Below, piece after piece: positions 1-8,631 of a stretch of 16,922 bases of DNA. Position 1 is the stretch's first letter. Every line of letters begins with the position of its first letter. A program made the translations under genes and the position numbers. A model generated the notes under the pieces. It was not told the DNA's origin and did not search any database. It worked only from the letters and a program-made list of their open reading frames with translations. Source of the DNA: Lachnospiraceae bacterium (GTDB lineage Bacteria > Bacillota > Clostridia > Lachnospirales > Lachnospiraceae); NCBI GenBank assembly GCA_021199405.1, contig JAJQID010000115.1:1-16922 (forward strand), read 5' to 3'.

Positions 1-739
1 ACATATAGGGGCCGTCCGGCTCCATGGCCATCCGACAGGCAGCCCGGTACCTCTCCCGGTAAGAGGCAAGAAGTCCCCGGATGTGAGAGAGCAGAAAGGC
101 CCCCGCCGGGCGGGCTGTAAACTCCTCCAGGCTGGAAAAATCATAGTCCTTCCTTCGCTCCTGAAGCCATTCCTCCGGGAAGGGCATGCTCATGGCCCGC
201 TCATAAAGCTGCTCAATATCCTCCTCCAGAGCCGTCTCCCGGCCGGTATGACATAGATACTCCACCATATACAGAAAATCCGGATCCCCCGCAGCAAAGT
301 ACCGCTCCAGCAGGTTCTCCTTCACCTCTTTGCTCAGAAGCTGAATCGTCGCCTCCTCCGCCACCTTAAAATCCGGTTCCAGTCCGATCTGCTCAAAATG
401 ATTTCTCACCAGATACAGACAGAAGCTGTGAATGGTGGTGATCAGCGCCTGGTGCACCAACACCGCCTGCCGCTGCAGATGAGCATCCTGAGGATGCTGC
501 TCCAGCTCCCGCTCGATGGCCTGTCCAATCCGCTCCCGCATGCCCGCCGCCGCACTGTTGGTAAAGGTAACCACCAGCAGCCGGTCGATATCCAGCGGAT
601 GCTCCCGGTCAGTGATCCTTCTGATAATGCGTTCCACCAGCACAGCGGTTTTGCCGCTGCCCGCCGCCGCGGACACCAGGATATTCTTATTTTCCGTCTC
701 GATTACCCTCTGCTGGTCCGGGGTATATGTCACGCTCAT
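1..739 (-). CDS. addA: ATP-dependent helicase/nuclease subunit A (AddA), N-terminal part
   Basis: This is the first 246 codons of AddA, the UvrD-like 3'-5' helicase and nuclease subunit of the AddAB complex, which resects double-strand breaks for RecA-dependent repair in Firmicutes (family knowledge). Visible in the sequence are the Q-motif YTPDQQ (residues 5-10), the Walker A AAAGSGKT (24-31) followed by AVLVERI, motif Ia VVTFTNSAAAGMRERI, and TTIHSFC further on. All are typical of the AddA N-terminus. The start ATG at 739-737 overlaps the addB stop TGA as ATGA, so the two are translationally coupled. The gene runs off the left edge. Complete AddA is about 1,200 residues, so motifs II-VI and the C-terminal nuclease lie outside. 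Identity is firm because of AddB upstream. Confidence 0.95.
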   Translation of the reverse strand, partial: MSVTYTPDQQRVIETENKNILVSAAAGSGKTAVLVERIIRRITDREHPLDIDRLLVVTFTNSAAAGMRERIGQAIERELEQHPQDAHLQRQAVLVHQALITTIHSFCLYLVRNHFEQIGLEPDFKVAEEATIQLLSKEVKENLLERYFAAGDPDFLYMVEYLCHTGRETALEEDIEQLYERAMSMPFPEEWLQERRKDYDFSSLEEFTARPAGAFLLSHIRGLLASYRERYRAACRMAMEPDGPYM

Positions 740-3700
740 GTCTCCTCCCGCAGAATTTCCCGCATTTTTGCCAGTGCTTCCCCCTGATCCATAACCGGAA
801 TCCTTCTTTTCTGATAGCCCGGCAGCTTTTCATCATAACTGCAGCAGCCCTGATAGGGACACCATGTGCAGGCCTCCTCCGATCCCTGCTGATAAGGACT
901 TGCCTCAATATGGCCCTCCTGGATCTGCCTTCCCAACTCATCCGTCTTGTACTCGGAATACCGCTCCATCAAAAGCAGCTCCTCCTCCGTGCAGGCCTTT
1001 GACCCTCTGGCCGCCTGTCCGTCCTTATTGCGGGTGAAGGGAATCACATCCGATGTCTTTTCAAAGGTATGGTCCAGAAGCTCCACCGCCTGAGGTGAAT
1101 CGCTCAAAATGCCTCTGGAGCGCTGCTCTCTTAAGCGAAGCGCAGGCAGCTCGTCCAGATTTTCCGCTCCCTCCATGTCCACCACCGGATCCGCCACCCG
1201 GTAATAAAACATGGCCGCCGGGCGCACTCTTCTGTCCGGATTTCGGGCCGCCAGCTGTCGGGAAGCCATGTCCAGATATACTGTCAGCTGCAGCTGCAGC
1301 CCGGCATACAGGCTGTCTATGGAAAACTGCTGATTGCCGGATTTATAGTCGATCACCTTCACATAAACATCCCGCTCCTGCTCTGCGATATCCACCCGGT
1401 CGATACGCCCTTCCAGCCGCATGAACAGCTCCCGGGAGGGATTCCACTGACAGTCCACCGAAAAGGGCAGCTCCAGCCCGTAGGTCTGAAAGCTTCCCGC
1501 CTGCATGTGCTTTTGCAGCACCTCTACCGTGCGCCGCAAAATCCTGCCGGCGCGCTTTAAGGCATAACCATTTCTGGCCTTGTCCAGAATCAGCTCATCT
1601 CCGTAAATCGTCCGGATTTCCTCCAGTCTGCCGCTCAGCTTTTCCTCCGCGAAATCCGCCGGGAAGCTCTGCCAGTCATAGCCTGCCTCCCTTAAATCTC
1701 TGCCGAAGCCAGCCAGCACATCATGGAAAATATTGCCAAGATCCACGCTCTCCAGTGTGTATTCCTTCGGCTCCCTCAGACGAAGGCCATATTTCAGAAA
1801 ATGAGCGTAGGGACAGGCCACAAAATTTTCCAGACGGCTGACGCTGCCGTAAAGCACACTTCCATACAGCTCCTGTGCGATCTGCGGTGCGATTTTTTCC
1901 TTTCCGCCCTGCCGGAATGCCCCCTCAATATAGGAAGTGACCCCAGTGTCCCCATAATATTTTCTGAATAGTGTCAGCAATTCCAGCAATTTGCCTGTGT
2001 CAGCCTCCACAAGTTCGCCCTGCACATATCTTTGCAGGAGCACTGCCGTCCTCTGCGGCAGCTCGCTTTTATGCTCCGGTCTCTCCTCTCCCGCCGGTTT
2101 TGCCGTAAGTCCGGGAAACAGCTTCTGCACAGTGTGAATAAAATAAGAAGGCCGCAGCTCCTTCAGCTCATTGTCCAGAAGGGAATAAAACAGATAAAGC
2201 TCCTGGCTGGGGCTGGTCAGCTGCTGATACAGATAAAAGCGCTGACGGAACTGCAGCTGTCTGCGGCCGGGGGCCAGCTCCACGCCCCGGCTCAGCAGAT
2301 ATTCCCTGTCCAGGTCAGAGAGCATGCCGCCTCTGCTGCCGCTTCCCGGAATATTCACATCATTGACGCCCAGCACCAGAAGCACCTTCACCTGAGGCAG
2401 CCTGGTCCGCTCCAGATCGCCCACCAGCACCTGATCCAGCCTGGCTGGGATGACGCCGACTCTCAATTCCTCAAAGCCTGCCCGCAGAATCCGGGCGCTC
2501 TCTGAAAATTCCAGCTTCTCCTCCCCCATCAGAGCCGCCATCTGGTCAAAAAGCCCCATCAGCTTACTGTAAGCCTGACGGTATTCCCTGGCCCTGACCA
2601 GATCACCCTGAAGCTCAAATTCCTCCTCCATGGCCTGAAGCTTCTCCTCCGCTCTGACCTGAGAGAGAAACTCGTAAAGCGCCGTCATCTGGCCAAGCAC
2701 CGTGGCCTGACGATCTCCGATGATCTCAAGCAGGAGGGCAAGCTCCGCCATCAGGCGCTCCCGCAGCTCATTCACCTTCACCAGATCAAAGCGGCTGCCC
2801 AGTCTGGTAAAGGGCCTCTCCCAGGCGCACCTTCCACGAATTCCCGCCTGATTCAGATATAACTCCAGCAGATCGGCTTCCTCTCTGCTGATATCGGACA
2901 GCCCGCTTCTGAGGTAGCGAAGCACCGCTGTGAAGGAAAAATCCTTTTCCAGAATTTCCAGCAGCCCCTGCATGAATTCCAGCAGCGGATTGGACATCAG
3001 CCCCGCCGTGGCGTCCACAAAGCAGGGAATATCCATCTGCGCAAAGACCTCCTGCAGGTGATGGCTGTAGGTATCCAGGCCCGCACAGATCACTGCCGTC
3101 TCCCGGTACTTCAGCCCCCGCTCCCGCACCAGCTTATGCAGCAGAATGGCGGCCTGCCGGCTCTCCTGCGCAGGATTGGAAGCGTATCGGATGTGGATGT
3201 GCCGGCATTCCTGACCATAAACAGCATTGTCATATCGAAACAGATGGCGTTCCAGAAAGGCCAGCTCTGTCTGAAGCGGTTCTCCGCCTCCGCCAGTCCG
3301 CTGCGGCTCTGACTGCCCCTCCTCCCCGCTTTTGCGGGAAGCATACGGCTCCGACTGAAACCTCCTCCCGCTTTCACAGAAATAATAAGGCTTTGTCTTT
3401 ACCCCCGCGGCCGCGGCCAGCTTTTCCAGCTCCCGGACGGTCTTTGCCGAGGTATAAAAAAGCTGCTGCTCTGCTGTCACTCCTGCCGGGTCACAGTCCA
3501 TGGTCAGAGCCACGTAGCAATGAGATGACAACAGCATGATTTTCTGCACCAGAGGAAGCTGCACCGGTGTGAAGCCTGTAAACCCGTCAAACACCACCAC
3601 ACTTCCCCTGATGATTTTGGATTCTCCCAGTCTGCGGGTAAGCTCCGGATAGACGCTTTCCCCGGTGCGGTATTTATTTTCCAGTTCATATAGAAATGCG

Positions 3701-4191
3701 CTGTACAGCTTCTGAATATCCGTAAGCCTTGCCTGTAAGCCCCTGCGCCCGGCGGCGGCTTCGATAAGCTCTCCCGTACCCTCCGGAGTAATACCATACT
3801 GCATAAACTCCGAAATCAGTCCCTTGACCTCCGACACATAGCCCTGCTTTTCCATCAGGCTGCCGATGGCGGGCAGGTCAGCGGACAAATCAGAGGACAG
3901 CTTCCGCAGAATCAGATTCTTGCCGGTGTCGTCCAGCGCCACCAGCTCCTCTCCTCCAAGCTCCTCCTTTACCTTATGATACAGCCGCCCGAAGCTCAGC
4001 ACATCCACGTTAAACAGAGCATGCCCCGGATGGAGCTGCACCATCCGCCGCTGAATCTGCATGGTATACTGGTCCGGCACCAGCAGCACATACTGCCGTC
4101 CGGGATTTTTCATTGCTTCCGAAATAATATGGTGATAAAGGGCTGTGCTCTTTCCGCTGCCGCTGCCCCCAAGGATAAATTGCAGACTCAT
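736..4191 (-). CDS. addB: ATP-dependent helicase/deoxyribonuclease subunit B (AddB)
   Basis: AddB is the second subunit of the AddAB helicase-nuclease. It recognises the Chi-like site and carries one of the two nuclease domains (family knowledge). The 1151-residue product is close to the Bacillus subtilis AddB length. Seen directly: a Walker A, GGSGSGKST, at residues 8-16. The C-terminal RecB-like nuclease has GRIDRVD near 926-932 and DYKSG near 948-952. There are four iron-sulfur-type cysteines, one in ACPYAHFLKYG near 792 and the CxxC...CC group in CTWCPYQGCC near 1107-1116, matching the AddB Fe-S pattern. It lies 52 nt downstream of the dipeptidase on the same strand and overlaps addA by 4 nt, so the three are probably cotranscribed. 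No terminator is visible before it. Nothing looks broken. Confidence 0.96.
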   Translation of the reverse strand: MSLQFILGGSGSGKSTALYHHIISEAMKNPGRQYVLLVPDQYTMQIQRRMVQLHPGHALFNVDVLSFGRLYHKVKEELGGEELVALDDTGKNLILRKLSSDLSADLPAIGSLMEKQGYVSEVKGLISEFMQYGITPEGTGELIEAAAGRRGLQARLTDIQKLYSAFLYELENKYRTGESVYPELTRRLGESKIIRGSVVVFDGFTGFTPVQLPLVQKIMLLSSHCYVALTMDCDPAGVTAEQQLFYTSAKTVRELEKLAAAAGVKTKPYYFCESGRRFQSEPYASRKSGEEGQSEPQRTGGGGEPLQTELAFLERHLFRYDNAVYGQECRHIHIRYASNPAQESRQAAILLHKLVRERGLKYRETAVICAGLDTYSHHLQEVFAQMDIPCFVDATAGLMSNPLLEFMQGLLEILEKDFSFTAVLRYLRSGLSDISREEADLLELYLNQAGIRGRCAWERPFTRLGSRFDLVKVNELRERLMAELALLLEIIGDRQATVLGQMTALYEFLSQVRAEEKLQAMEEEFELQGDLVRAREYRQAYSKLMGLFDQMAALMGEEKLEFSESARILRAGFEELRVGVIPARLDQVLVGDLERTRLPQVKVLLVLGVNDVNIPGSGSRGGMLSDLDREYLLSRGVELAPGRRQLQFRQRFYLYQQLTSPSQELYLFYSLLDNELKELRPSYFIHTVQKLFPGLTAKPAGEERPEHKSELPQRTAVLLQRYVQGELVEADTGKLLELLTLFRKYYGDTGVTSYIEGAFRQGGKEKIAPQIAQELYGSVLYGSVSRLENFVACPYAHFLKYGLRLREPKEYTLESVDLGNIFHDVLAGFGRDLREAGYDWQSFPADFAEEKLSGRLEEIRTIYGDELILDKARNGYALKRAGRILRRTVEVLQKHMQAGSFQTYGLELPFSVDCQWNPSRELFMRLEGRIDRVDIAEQERDVYVKVIDYKSGNQQFSIDSLYAGLQLQLTVYLDMASRQLAARNPDRRVRPAAMFYYRVADPVVDMEGAENLDELPALRLREQRSRGILSDSPQAVELLDHTFEKTSDVIPFTRNKDGQAARGSKACTEEELLLMERYSEYKTDELGRQIQEGHIEASPYQQGSEEACTWCPYQGCCSYDEKLPGYQKRRIPVMDQGEALAKMREILREET

Positions 4192-4243
4192 CTTCTCAAA
4201 TCCTCATTTTGTCAGCTTTTCTCCGGCTTTCCACTCTTCTGCC

Positions 4244-5236
4244 TTATTCCTTCAGCACCGCCTTCAGCACTCTCAGAGCGTTCTGTCCTTTGATTTTATC
4301 AATCACGCTCTCTGTCATACCTGCCTTCTTCATGGCGTCGAATAACCGGGGCAGCTCCCCGCAGTGGGGCATGGCCGGATTGGTCTCAATGCCGTCGAAA
4401 TCGCTGCCCAGAGCCAGCACGTCCTCTCCACCCACATTGATAATATGAAGAGCGTGCCTGACAAAATCGTCCAGACTGACCTTCGCTCCGTCATCATTCA
4501 GAAAATCCGCTGCAAAATTCAATCCCATCACCCCGCCGTGCTCTGCAAGCGCCCGAATCTGCGCATCCGTCAGATTCCTCTTATGCCCGCAGATGCTCCG
4601 AGCGTTGGAATGACTTGCCACAAAGGGCTTGCGGGTGCAGGCCGCCACATCCCAGAACCCGGCGTCCGACAGATGGGATACATCGACAATCACTCCCATC
4701 TCCTCCATGGCTTCCACCATCTCAATCCCCCGTCTGGTCAGCCCCGGATACTCTCCCTTCACCTGCCAGTTTGCCGCCTCCGGCACAGGCGTCTCCTCCT
4801 TCGCCCCGGGATAGCCCAGCTCATTGGGGAAATTCCAGGTCAGCGTAATCAGCCTGACACCGTACTCATAAAACTCCCGCAGCTTCTCAACGCTGCCCTG
4901 CAATACGCCGCCCTCCTCAATGGTCAGCATTCCTGACAGCTTTCCCGCCGCCCGGTTTTTCTCAATATCCGGGAATCGATACACCGGCTCTATGTATGAC
5001 GCATTTTCCTTCATGCATCTCTGGAAAAGCTCCGCCAGCGCTTTTCCCTTTTCATAAGGGTCTCCGCCCTTCCCCATAAAAACAAAGGCCGCGAAGCATT
5101 GCAGCAGATAGCCGCTCTGCAGCATCCTCTCCAGATCCAGATGCCCCTCCCGCCTGTACAGACTCTGGGGCTCTCCCTTTTTTTCCATGCGAAGCATCTG
5201 GCTTAAAGTGTCGCAATGCAAATCAATGATGTTCAT
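4244..5236 (-). CDS. Membrane dipeptidase-type peptidase, family M19
   Basis: This is a zinc peptidase of the renal/microsomal dipeptidase (M19) family, which hydrolyses dipeptides, sometimes with a D-residue at the C-terminal position. The substrate here is not known. The product has 330 residues. The family's metal ligands are in place: H7 and D9 in DLHCDT, E108 in IEEGG, H188 in VDVSHLS, H209 in ASHSN, and the acidic D279 in GSDFDGIE. No signal peptide or transmembrane segment is visible, so it is probably cytoplasmic despite the family name. I chose the ATG at 5236 because AAGGAG sits about 7 nt upstream and the protein then begins at the conserved metal motif. An in-frame start at 5272 adds 12 residues without a better ribosome site. 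It is divergent from the pyridoxal kinase gene and leads into addB and addA. Confidence 0.9.
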   Translation of the reverse strand: MNIIDLHCDTLSQMLRMEKKGEPQSLYRREGHLDLERMLQSGYLLQCFAAFVFMGKGGDPYEKGKALAELFQRCMKENASYIEPVYRFPDIEKNRAAGKLSGMLTIEEGGVLQGSVEKLREFYEYGVRLITLTWNFPNELGYPGAKEETPVPEAANWQVKGEYPGLTRRGIEMVEAMEEMGVIVDVSHLSDAGFWDVAACTRKPFVASHSNARSICGHKRNLTDAQIRALAEHGGVMGLNFAADFLNDDGAKVSLDDFVRHALHIINVGGEDVLALGSDFDGIETNPAMPHCGELPRLFDAMKKAGMTESVIDKIKGQNALRVLKAVLKE

Positions 5237-5276
5237 AATCCTGTCTCCTTTTTTCATTTCACTTATGGTCAAATTA

Positions 5277-5289
5277 TGCTATGATAGCA
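5277..5289. promoter_or_regulatory. 13-bp palindrome in the divergent promoter region
   Basis: TGCTAT-G-ATAGCA is a perfect inverted repeat with 6-bp arms. It lies in the 103-nt gap between the dipeptidase start (5236, minus) and the kinase start (5340, plus). A TATGAT hexamer at 5280-5285 lies inside it and could be a plus-strand -10. The matching -35 (TTTCAC, 5257-5262, 17-nt spacing) is weak. A regulator binding here could affect both genes. This is inference from position and symmetry only. Confidence 0.35.
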
Positions 5290-5339
5290 ATAAGTATAAC
5301 ACCATTCCCGCCTCAATGGAAGAAAGGCATTTTTTAAAT

Positions 5340-6290
5340 ATGAAAAATCAAATGACCCCAACCGCTTCGGTGTTCGCCGATACCCGTCCCCCGAAAAAGC
5401 TTGCCCTCTTAAACGACCTGACAGGATACGGGCGCTGCTCCCTGACCGTGGCTCTCCCTGTCATCTCTCAGCTTGGCGTTCAATGCTGCCCGGTGCCCAC
5501 GGCTGTTTTTTCCAACCATACGGGATATCCAACCTGGCACATGACCGACTGCACACCGGAGCTTACAGACTATCTGGCCGCCTGGAAGGAGCTTGATTTT
5601 TCCTTTGACGGAATTCTGACCAGCTTTCTGGGAAATCAGGCGCAGGCTGAGCTGATCCGGCAGTTTTTAGCAGATTTTAAAAGAGAAAATACCCTGTACA
5701 TCCTGGACCCGGCCATGGGGGACAACGGCAGAGCCTACGCGACCTGCGGAGGGGACATTCAGGAAAGCATGCGCTCCCTGGTTTCTCTGGCGGATGTGGT
5801 CACGCCGAATGTAACCGAAGCCTGCATCCTGACCGGCACGCCCTGGCGTCCTGATTTTTCCCAAAAGGAGCTTGTCACACTGGCACAAAAGCTTCTCTCC
5901 ATGGGGCCAAAGCAGGTGGTCATCACCGGCATTCCCCGTAAAAGCTTCATCGGGAACCTATGTATGACAGATAAAAAACATCTGACAGAAAGTATTTCCT
6001 CATCTGAAGAATACCATATACCAGAGGAGAAACAGGTCTCACTGCTACGCACCAGAAGGGTCTCCAAGTCCCGCCACGGCACCGGCGATCTCTTCTCCGC
6101 CATTCTGGCCGCCGAGCTGGTGAAAGCGCCCTCACCGGCCAACGCCCCGTTTCCCAGTCAGGAAGCTCTCACCGCCGCCGTCAAAAAAGCCTCCGGCTTC
6201 GTGAGAAAATGCCTGCTTGTGTCTGATGCCTGCTTTCTCCCCGAACCGGAGGGTGTATGCTTTGAAAAAATATTGTATCAGTTAAGGTGA
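5340..6290 (+). CDS. pdxY: Pyridoxal/pyridoxamine kinase (PdxY/PdxK type)
   Basis: This ribokinase-superfamily enzyme phosphorylates pyridoxal, pyridoxamine or pyridoxine with ATP in the vitamin B6 salvage pathway. It has 316 residues. Seen directly: NDLTGYGRCSL (residues 25-35), the substrate-binding region near the N-terminus of PdxY/PdxK proteins; SNHTGYPTW (58-66); ILDPAMGDNG (121-130); and the anion-hole and catalytic motif GTGD (247-250), with D250 the expected base. The first 18 or so residues before KKLALLNDL extend beyond the family's usual start. The ATG at 5340 follows AGAAAGG by about 12 nt, slightly long. In-frame ATGs at 5316 and 5352 are alternatives. It converges on the DUF4867 gene, with only 3 nt between stop codons and no terminator between them. 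The exact B6 vitamer preference cannot be read from sequence. Confidence 0.88.
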   Translation: MKNQMTPTASVFADTRPPKKLALLNDLTGYGRCSLTVALPVISQLGVQCCPVPTAVFSNHTGYPTWHMTDCTPELTDYLAAWKELDFSFDGILTSFLGNQAQAELIRQFLADFKRENTLYILDPAMGDNGRAYATCGGDIQESMRSLVSLADVVTPNVTEACILTGTPWRPDFSQKELVTLAQKLLSMGPKQVVITGIPRKSFIGNLCMTDKKHLTESISSSEEYHIPEEKQVSLLRTRRVSKSRHGTGDLFSAILAAELVKAPSPANAPFPSQEALTAAVKKASGFVRKCLLVSDACFLPEPEGVCFEKILYQLR

Positions 6291-6293
6291 AGC

Positions 6294-6920
6294 TCAGATT
6301 TCCAGGTTCTCCCCGATCATCCCGATGTAGGCGCTCTCATCCAGACCGCCGTCCTTATGCCCGATGAGCCATTTATTGCGGGCTGCCAACAGTCGGTCCT
6401 CCGTCACCGGGCCCTCCGTCTGATGAGCGTACTGAAGGGGAAGGTTGGTATCTTTCGGAAGCACTACCGCCACCTGGAAAGGCTTACCGTCCGCCCGACA
6501 GGGTGCGTAATGCAGGGTAGTGGCATATACCTCCACCGCCACACCGGCAGGCACCAGAAAGGCCTCCACCTTCCCGGTATCATAAACAAAGTCCTCCGTA
6601 ATATCCTGGCGACTGCCCAGCAGCAGCACAAAATCGCCGGTGGACACATTGATTTCACTGTCCCTGTGATACTCCAGCGCGTTCAGCTTCGTGTTGTAAC
6701 CATTGCAGAAGCCGATCTGGACAGGCATCTCCCCATAATAAATCTCAGAAAGCTGCTTCATCAGCGGAACTGCTTCCAGACTCTCCACGGAAGGCTCATA
6801 GACCACGCCCTCCGTCACCGGCGTATCGGCCAGCGCCTTCACAAGCTCCGTGAAATCCAGATGAGTGATCACCGTACCGTATTTCTTAAATTCAGGATCT
6901 GTCACATTGTAAATTTTCAT
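6294..6920 (-). CDS. DUF4867 family protein, cupin-like
   Basis: This 208-residue cytoplasmic protein resembles the uncharacterised DUF4867 family of Firmicutes. No signal or membrane segment is visible. The middle reads like a double-stranded beta-helix (cupin) fold: EYHRDSEINVSTGDFVLLLG (residues 83-102) and later TTLHYAPC (134-141). E83, H85, E89 and H137 could form a cupin-type metal site, similar in layout to sugar isomerases such as KduI and to ureidoglycolate lyase. That comparison is inference. It follows xylB on the same strand after 181 nt and has its own GGGAAG ribosome site 4 nt before the ATG. A role in the same sugar pathway, for example sugar isomerisation or mutarotation, is plausible but unproven. 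Confidence 0.8.
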   Translation of the reverse strand: MKIYNVTDPEFKKYGTVITHLDFTELVKALADTPVTEGVVYEPSVESLEAVPLMKQLSEIYYGEMPVQIGFCNGYNTKLNALEYHRDSEINVSTGDFVLLLGSRQDITEDFVYDTGKVEAFLVPAGVAVEVYATTLHYAPCRADGKPFQVAVVLPKDTNLPLQYAHQTEGPVTEDRLLAARNKWLIGHKDGGLDESAYIGMIGENLEI

Positions 6921-7101
6921 GTCTCTTCCCTTCTGACCTTTTTTCGTATTGTCAGGTCCGATATTCTGTCTGTTTTTCCCTCATAGCATCTTCAAAATAA
7001 CCCGGCTTCTCCGCCGATCCGTTTGCCGGACATTGCAGATTCCCAATTCTCCGCACTCGCTTTTTCCCCGCATCTGCGCCAGAGAGCCGTCTGCCGGGCA
7101 C

Positions 7102-8577
7102 TTATTCCCCGTAAATCTCGGAATAGCTCTTCTTTAACGCCGGATACAGCTTCACAAACTGTCTGTATTTCTCCTCATACCGCGCCGCCAGCTCAGGCTC
7201 CGGACGCACCTCGTCCACCACCTTCACAATCCGCGCCGCCGCTTCCTCCACACTGCCGTATACGCCGCAGGCCACCGCCGCCAGCATGGCGCCGCCCATG
7301 GAGGGACCCTCCTCCACCGCAGGCACCTGCACCGGAATGTTGAAAATATTGGCGATCATTCTTTTCCAAAGAGGGCTCTTCGCGCCGCCGCCGCAGATCT
7401 TCGTGGAGGAAATATGGATGCCCTGGCTCCTGGCCACCTCAAAGGAATCCCGCAGGGCGAAGGCCACGCCCTCCAGCACCGCCTGAGTCATGTCCGCCCG
7501 GGAGGTATCCATGCTCATGCCGATAAAAGCTCCCCGGGCGCTGGGATCATTGTGGGGAGACCGCTCGCCCATCAGATAGGGCAGAAAAAAGACCGTATTC
7601 TCTCCCAGCTTTTCAATCCCCGCCTGCTCTCCGTTAAAGTCCTGCGTGGATAGAATATCCTCCATCCACCACTTATTGCAGGAGGCCGCGCTGAGCATGC
7701 AGCCCATCAGATGAAAATGTCCGTCCGCGTGAGCAAAAGCATGCAGGGCATTCTGAGAATCCACCAGAAATTTCTCAGAGGAAATAAACAGAGTACCGCT
7801 GGTGCCCAGAGAAAGATTGCACTGTCCGTCCCCCACAGTGCCGGTTCCCACAGCCGCCGCCGCGTTGTCCCCTGCTCCCGCAGCAACCACAACATTATGT
7901 CCGATTCCAAGCTGATCGGCCACCCCAGGCTTCACACAGCCGATTTTTTCATAGCTTTCAAAAAGCCTGGGCAGCATATCCTCGGAAATGCCGCAGATTT
8001 CACACATCTGCGCCGACCATTTTTTATTCTTTACATCTAAAAGAAGCATCCCGGAGGCATCGGAATAGTCAGTGCTGTGGACGCCGGTCAGCCGATAGGC
8101 CAGATAATCCTTGGGCAGCATGATTTTTTTGATTTTCTGAAAATTCTCCGGCTCGTTTTTCTTAAGCCACAAAAGCTTGGGTGCGGTGAACCCGGCAAAG
8201 GCGATATTGGCCGTATATTCGCTTAGCTTTTCCTTACCAATCTCCTGATTTAAGTAGTCGCACTCTGCCCCGGTCCGCCCATCGTTCCACAGAATTGCCG
8301 GACGAATGACCTGATCCTTCTCATCCAGAATCACCAGCCCGTGCATCTGACCGCCAAAGCTGATCCCCGCCACCTGAGACCTGTCCTGTCCCTCCAGCAG
8401 CTCGCCAAGGCCGACAATCGTCTGTTCATACCAGTCCTCCGGATGCTGCTCGGACCAGCCCGGCTTCGGGAAAAAGATCGGATACTCCCTGGAAACGATT
8501 TTTAAGATTTCGCCGCCCTCCGACATTAACAGAAGCTTCACGGCGCTGGTACCCAGATCGATTCCTATAAAATTCAT
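7102..8577 (-). CDS. xylB: Xylulokinase (FGGY carbohydrate kinase)
   Basis: This kinase phosphorylates D-xylulose to xylulose 5-phosphate with ATP, feeding pentoses into the pentose phosphate pathway. The 491-residue length is normal. Seen directly: the N-terminal phosphate loop GIDLGTSAVK (residues 5-14); FGGQMHG (74-80), a signature that separates xylulokinases from other FGGY enzymes; WNDGRT (97-102); the catalytic-base region AGAGDNAA with D237; SLGTSGTLF; and the C-terminal ICGGGAKSPLWK ATP-site motif. The ATG at 8577 has GGAGG 4 nt upstream. A good promoter lies at 8632-8660. No xylose isomerase or sugar transporter gene is in the window, so the source of the ketose is not visible. DUF4867 follows downstream. 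Confidence 0.93.
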   Translation of the reverse strand: MNFIGIDLGTSAVKLLLMSEGGEILKIVSREYPIFFPKPGWSEQHPEDWYEQTIVGLGELLEGQDRSQVAGISFGGQMHGLVILDEKDQVIRPAILWNDGRTGAECDYLNQEIGKEKLSEYTANIAFAGFTAPKLLWLKKNEPENFQKIKKIMLPKDYLAYRLTGVHSTDYSDASGMLLLDVKNKKWSAQMCEICGISEDMLPRLFESYEKIGCVKPGVADQLGIGHNVVVAAGAGDNAAAAVGTGTVGDGQCNLSLGTSGTLFISSEKFLVDSQNALHAFAHADGHFHLMGCMLSAASCNKWWMEDILSTQDFNGEQAGIEKLGENTVFFLPYLMGERSPHNDPSARGAFIGMSMDTSRADMTQAVLEGVAFALRDSFEVARSQGIHISSTKICGGGAKSPLWKRMIANIFNIPVQVPAVEEGPSMGGAMLAAVACGVYGSVEEAAARIVKVVDEVRPEPELAARYEEKYRQFVKLYPALKKSYSEIYGE

Positions 8578-8591
8578 GTGTCCTCCATTCC

Positions 8592-8621
8592 GCCGCGGGG
8601 TTCTGCGGCCTTTTCTTTTTT
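8592..8621 (+). terminator. GC hairpin with T tract, reading antisense to the xylB leader
   Basis: GCCGC (8592-8596) pairs with GCGGC (8605-8609) around an 8-nt loop, followed on the plus strand by TTTTCTTTTTT after two more bases. On the plus strand this looks like a short intrinsic terminator, yet no plus-strand gene ends here. It would stop any antisense transcript leaving xylB. On the minus strand the same hairpin lies in the xylB leader about 14 nt before the start codon, where it could affect ribosome access. Confidence 0.35.
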
Positions 8622-8631
8622 ACCTGAAGCC

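Noticed and set aside
398..787. Plus-strand open reading frames opposite addA and the end of addB
   Set aside because: They are antisense to well-supported genes, have Pro/Arg/Ser-rich low-complexity translations and no ribosome sites or recognisable motifs.
2032..2505. 157-codon plus-strand frame inside addB
   Set aside because: It is an antisense shadow of a strongly conserved region of addB; Gln/Leu-rich composition reflects the codons of the real gene.
4364..4936. 190-codon plus-strand frame opposite the dipeptidase
   Set aside because: The dipeptidase has all M19 metal ligands on the other strand; the plus-strand translation has no domain features.
5187..5339. Longer N-terminus for the pyridoxal kinase
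   Set aside because: It would overlap the start of the divergent dipeptidase gene and the promoter region, and adds about 50 residues absent from the family.
6357..6986. 209-codon plus-strand frame opposite DUF4867
   Set aside because: His/Leu/Arg-rich antisense translation running past the start of the real gene; no family resemblance.
6921..7101. Terminator or promoter between xylB and DUF4867
   Set aside because: Only short imperfect inverted repeats are present, with no T tract or paired -35/-10 hexamers good enough to report.
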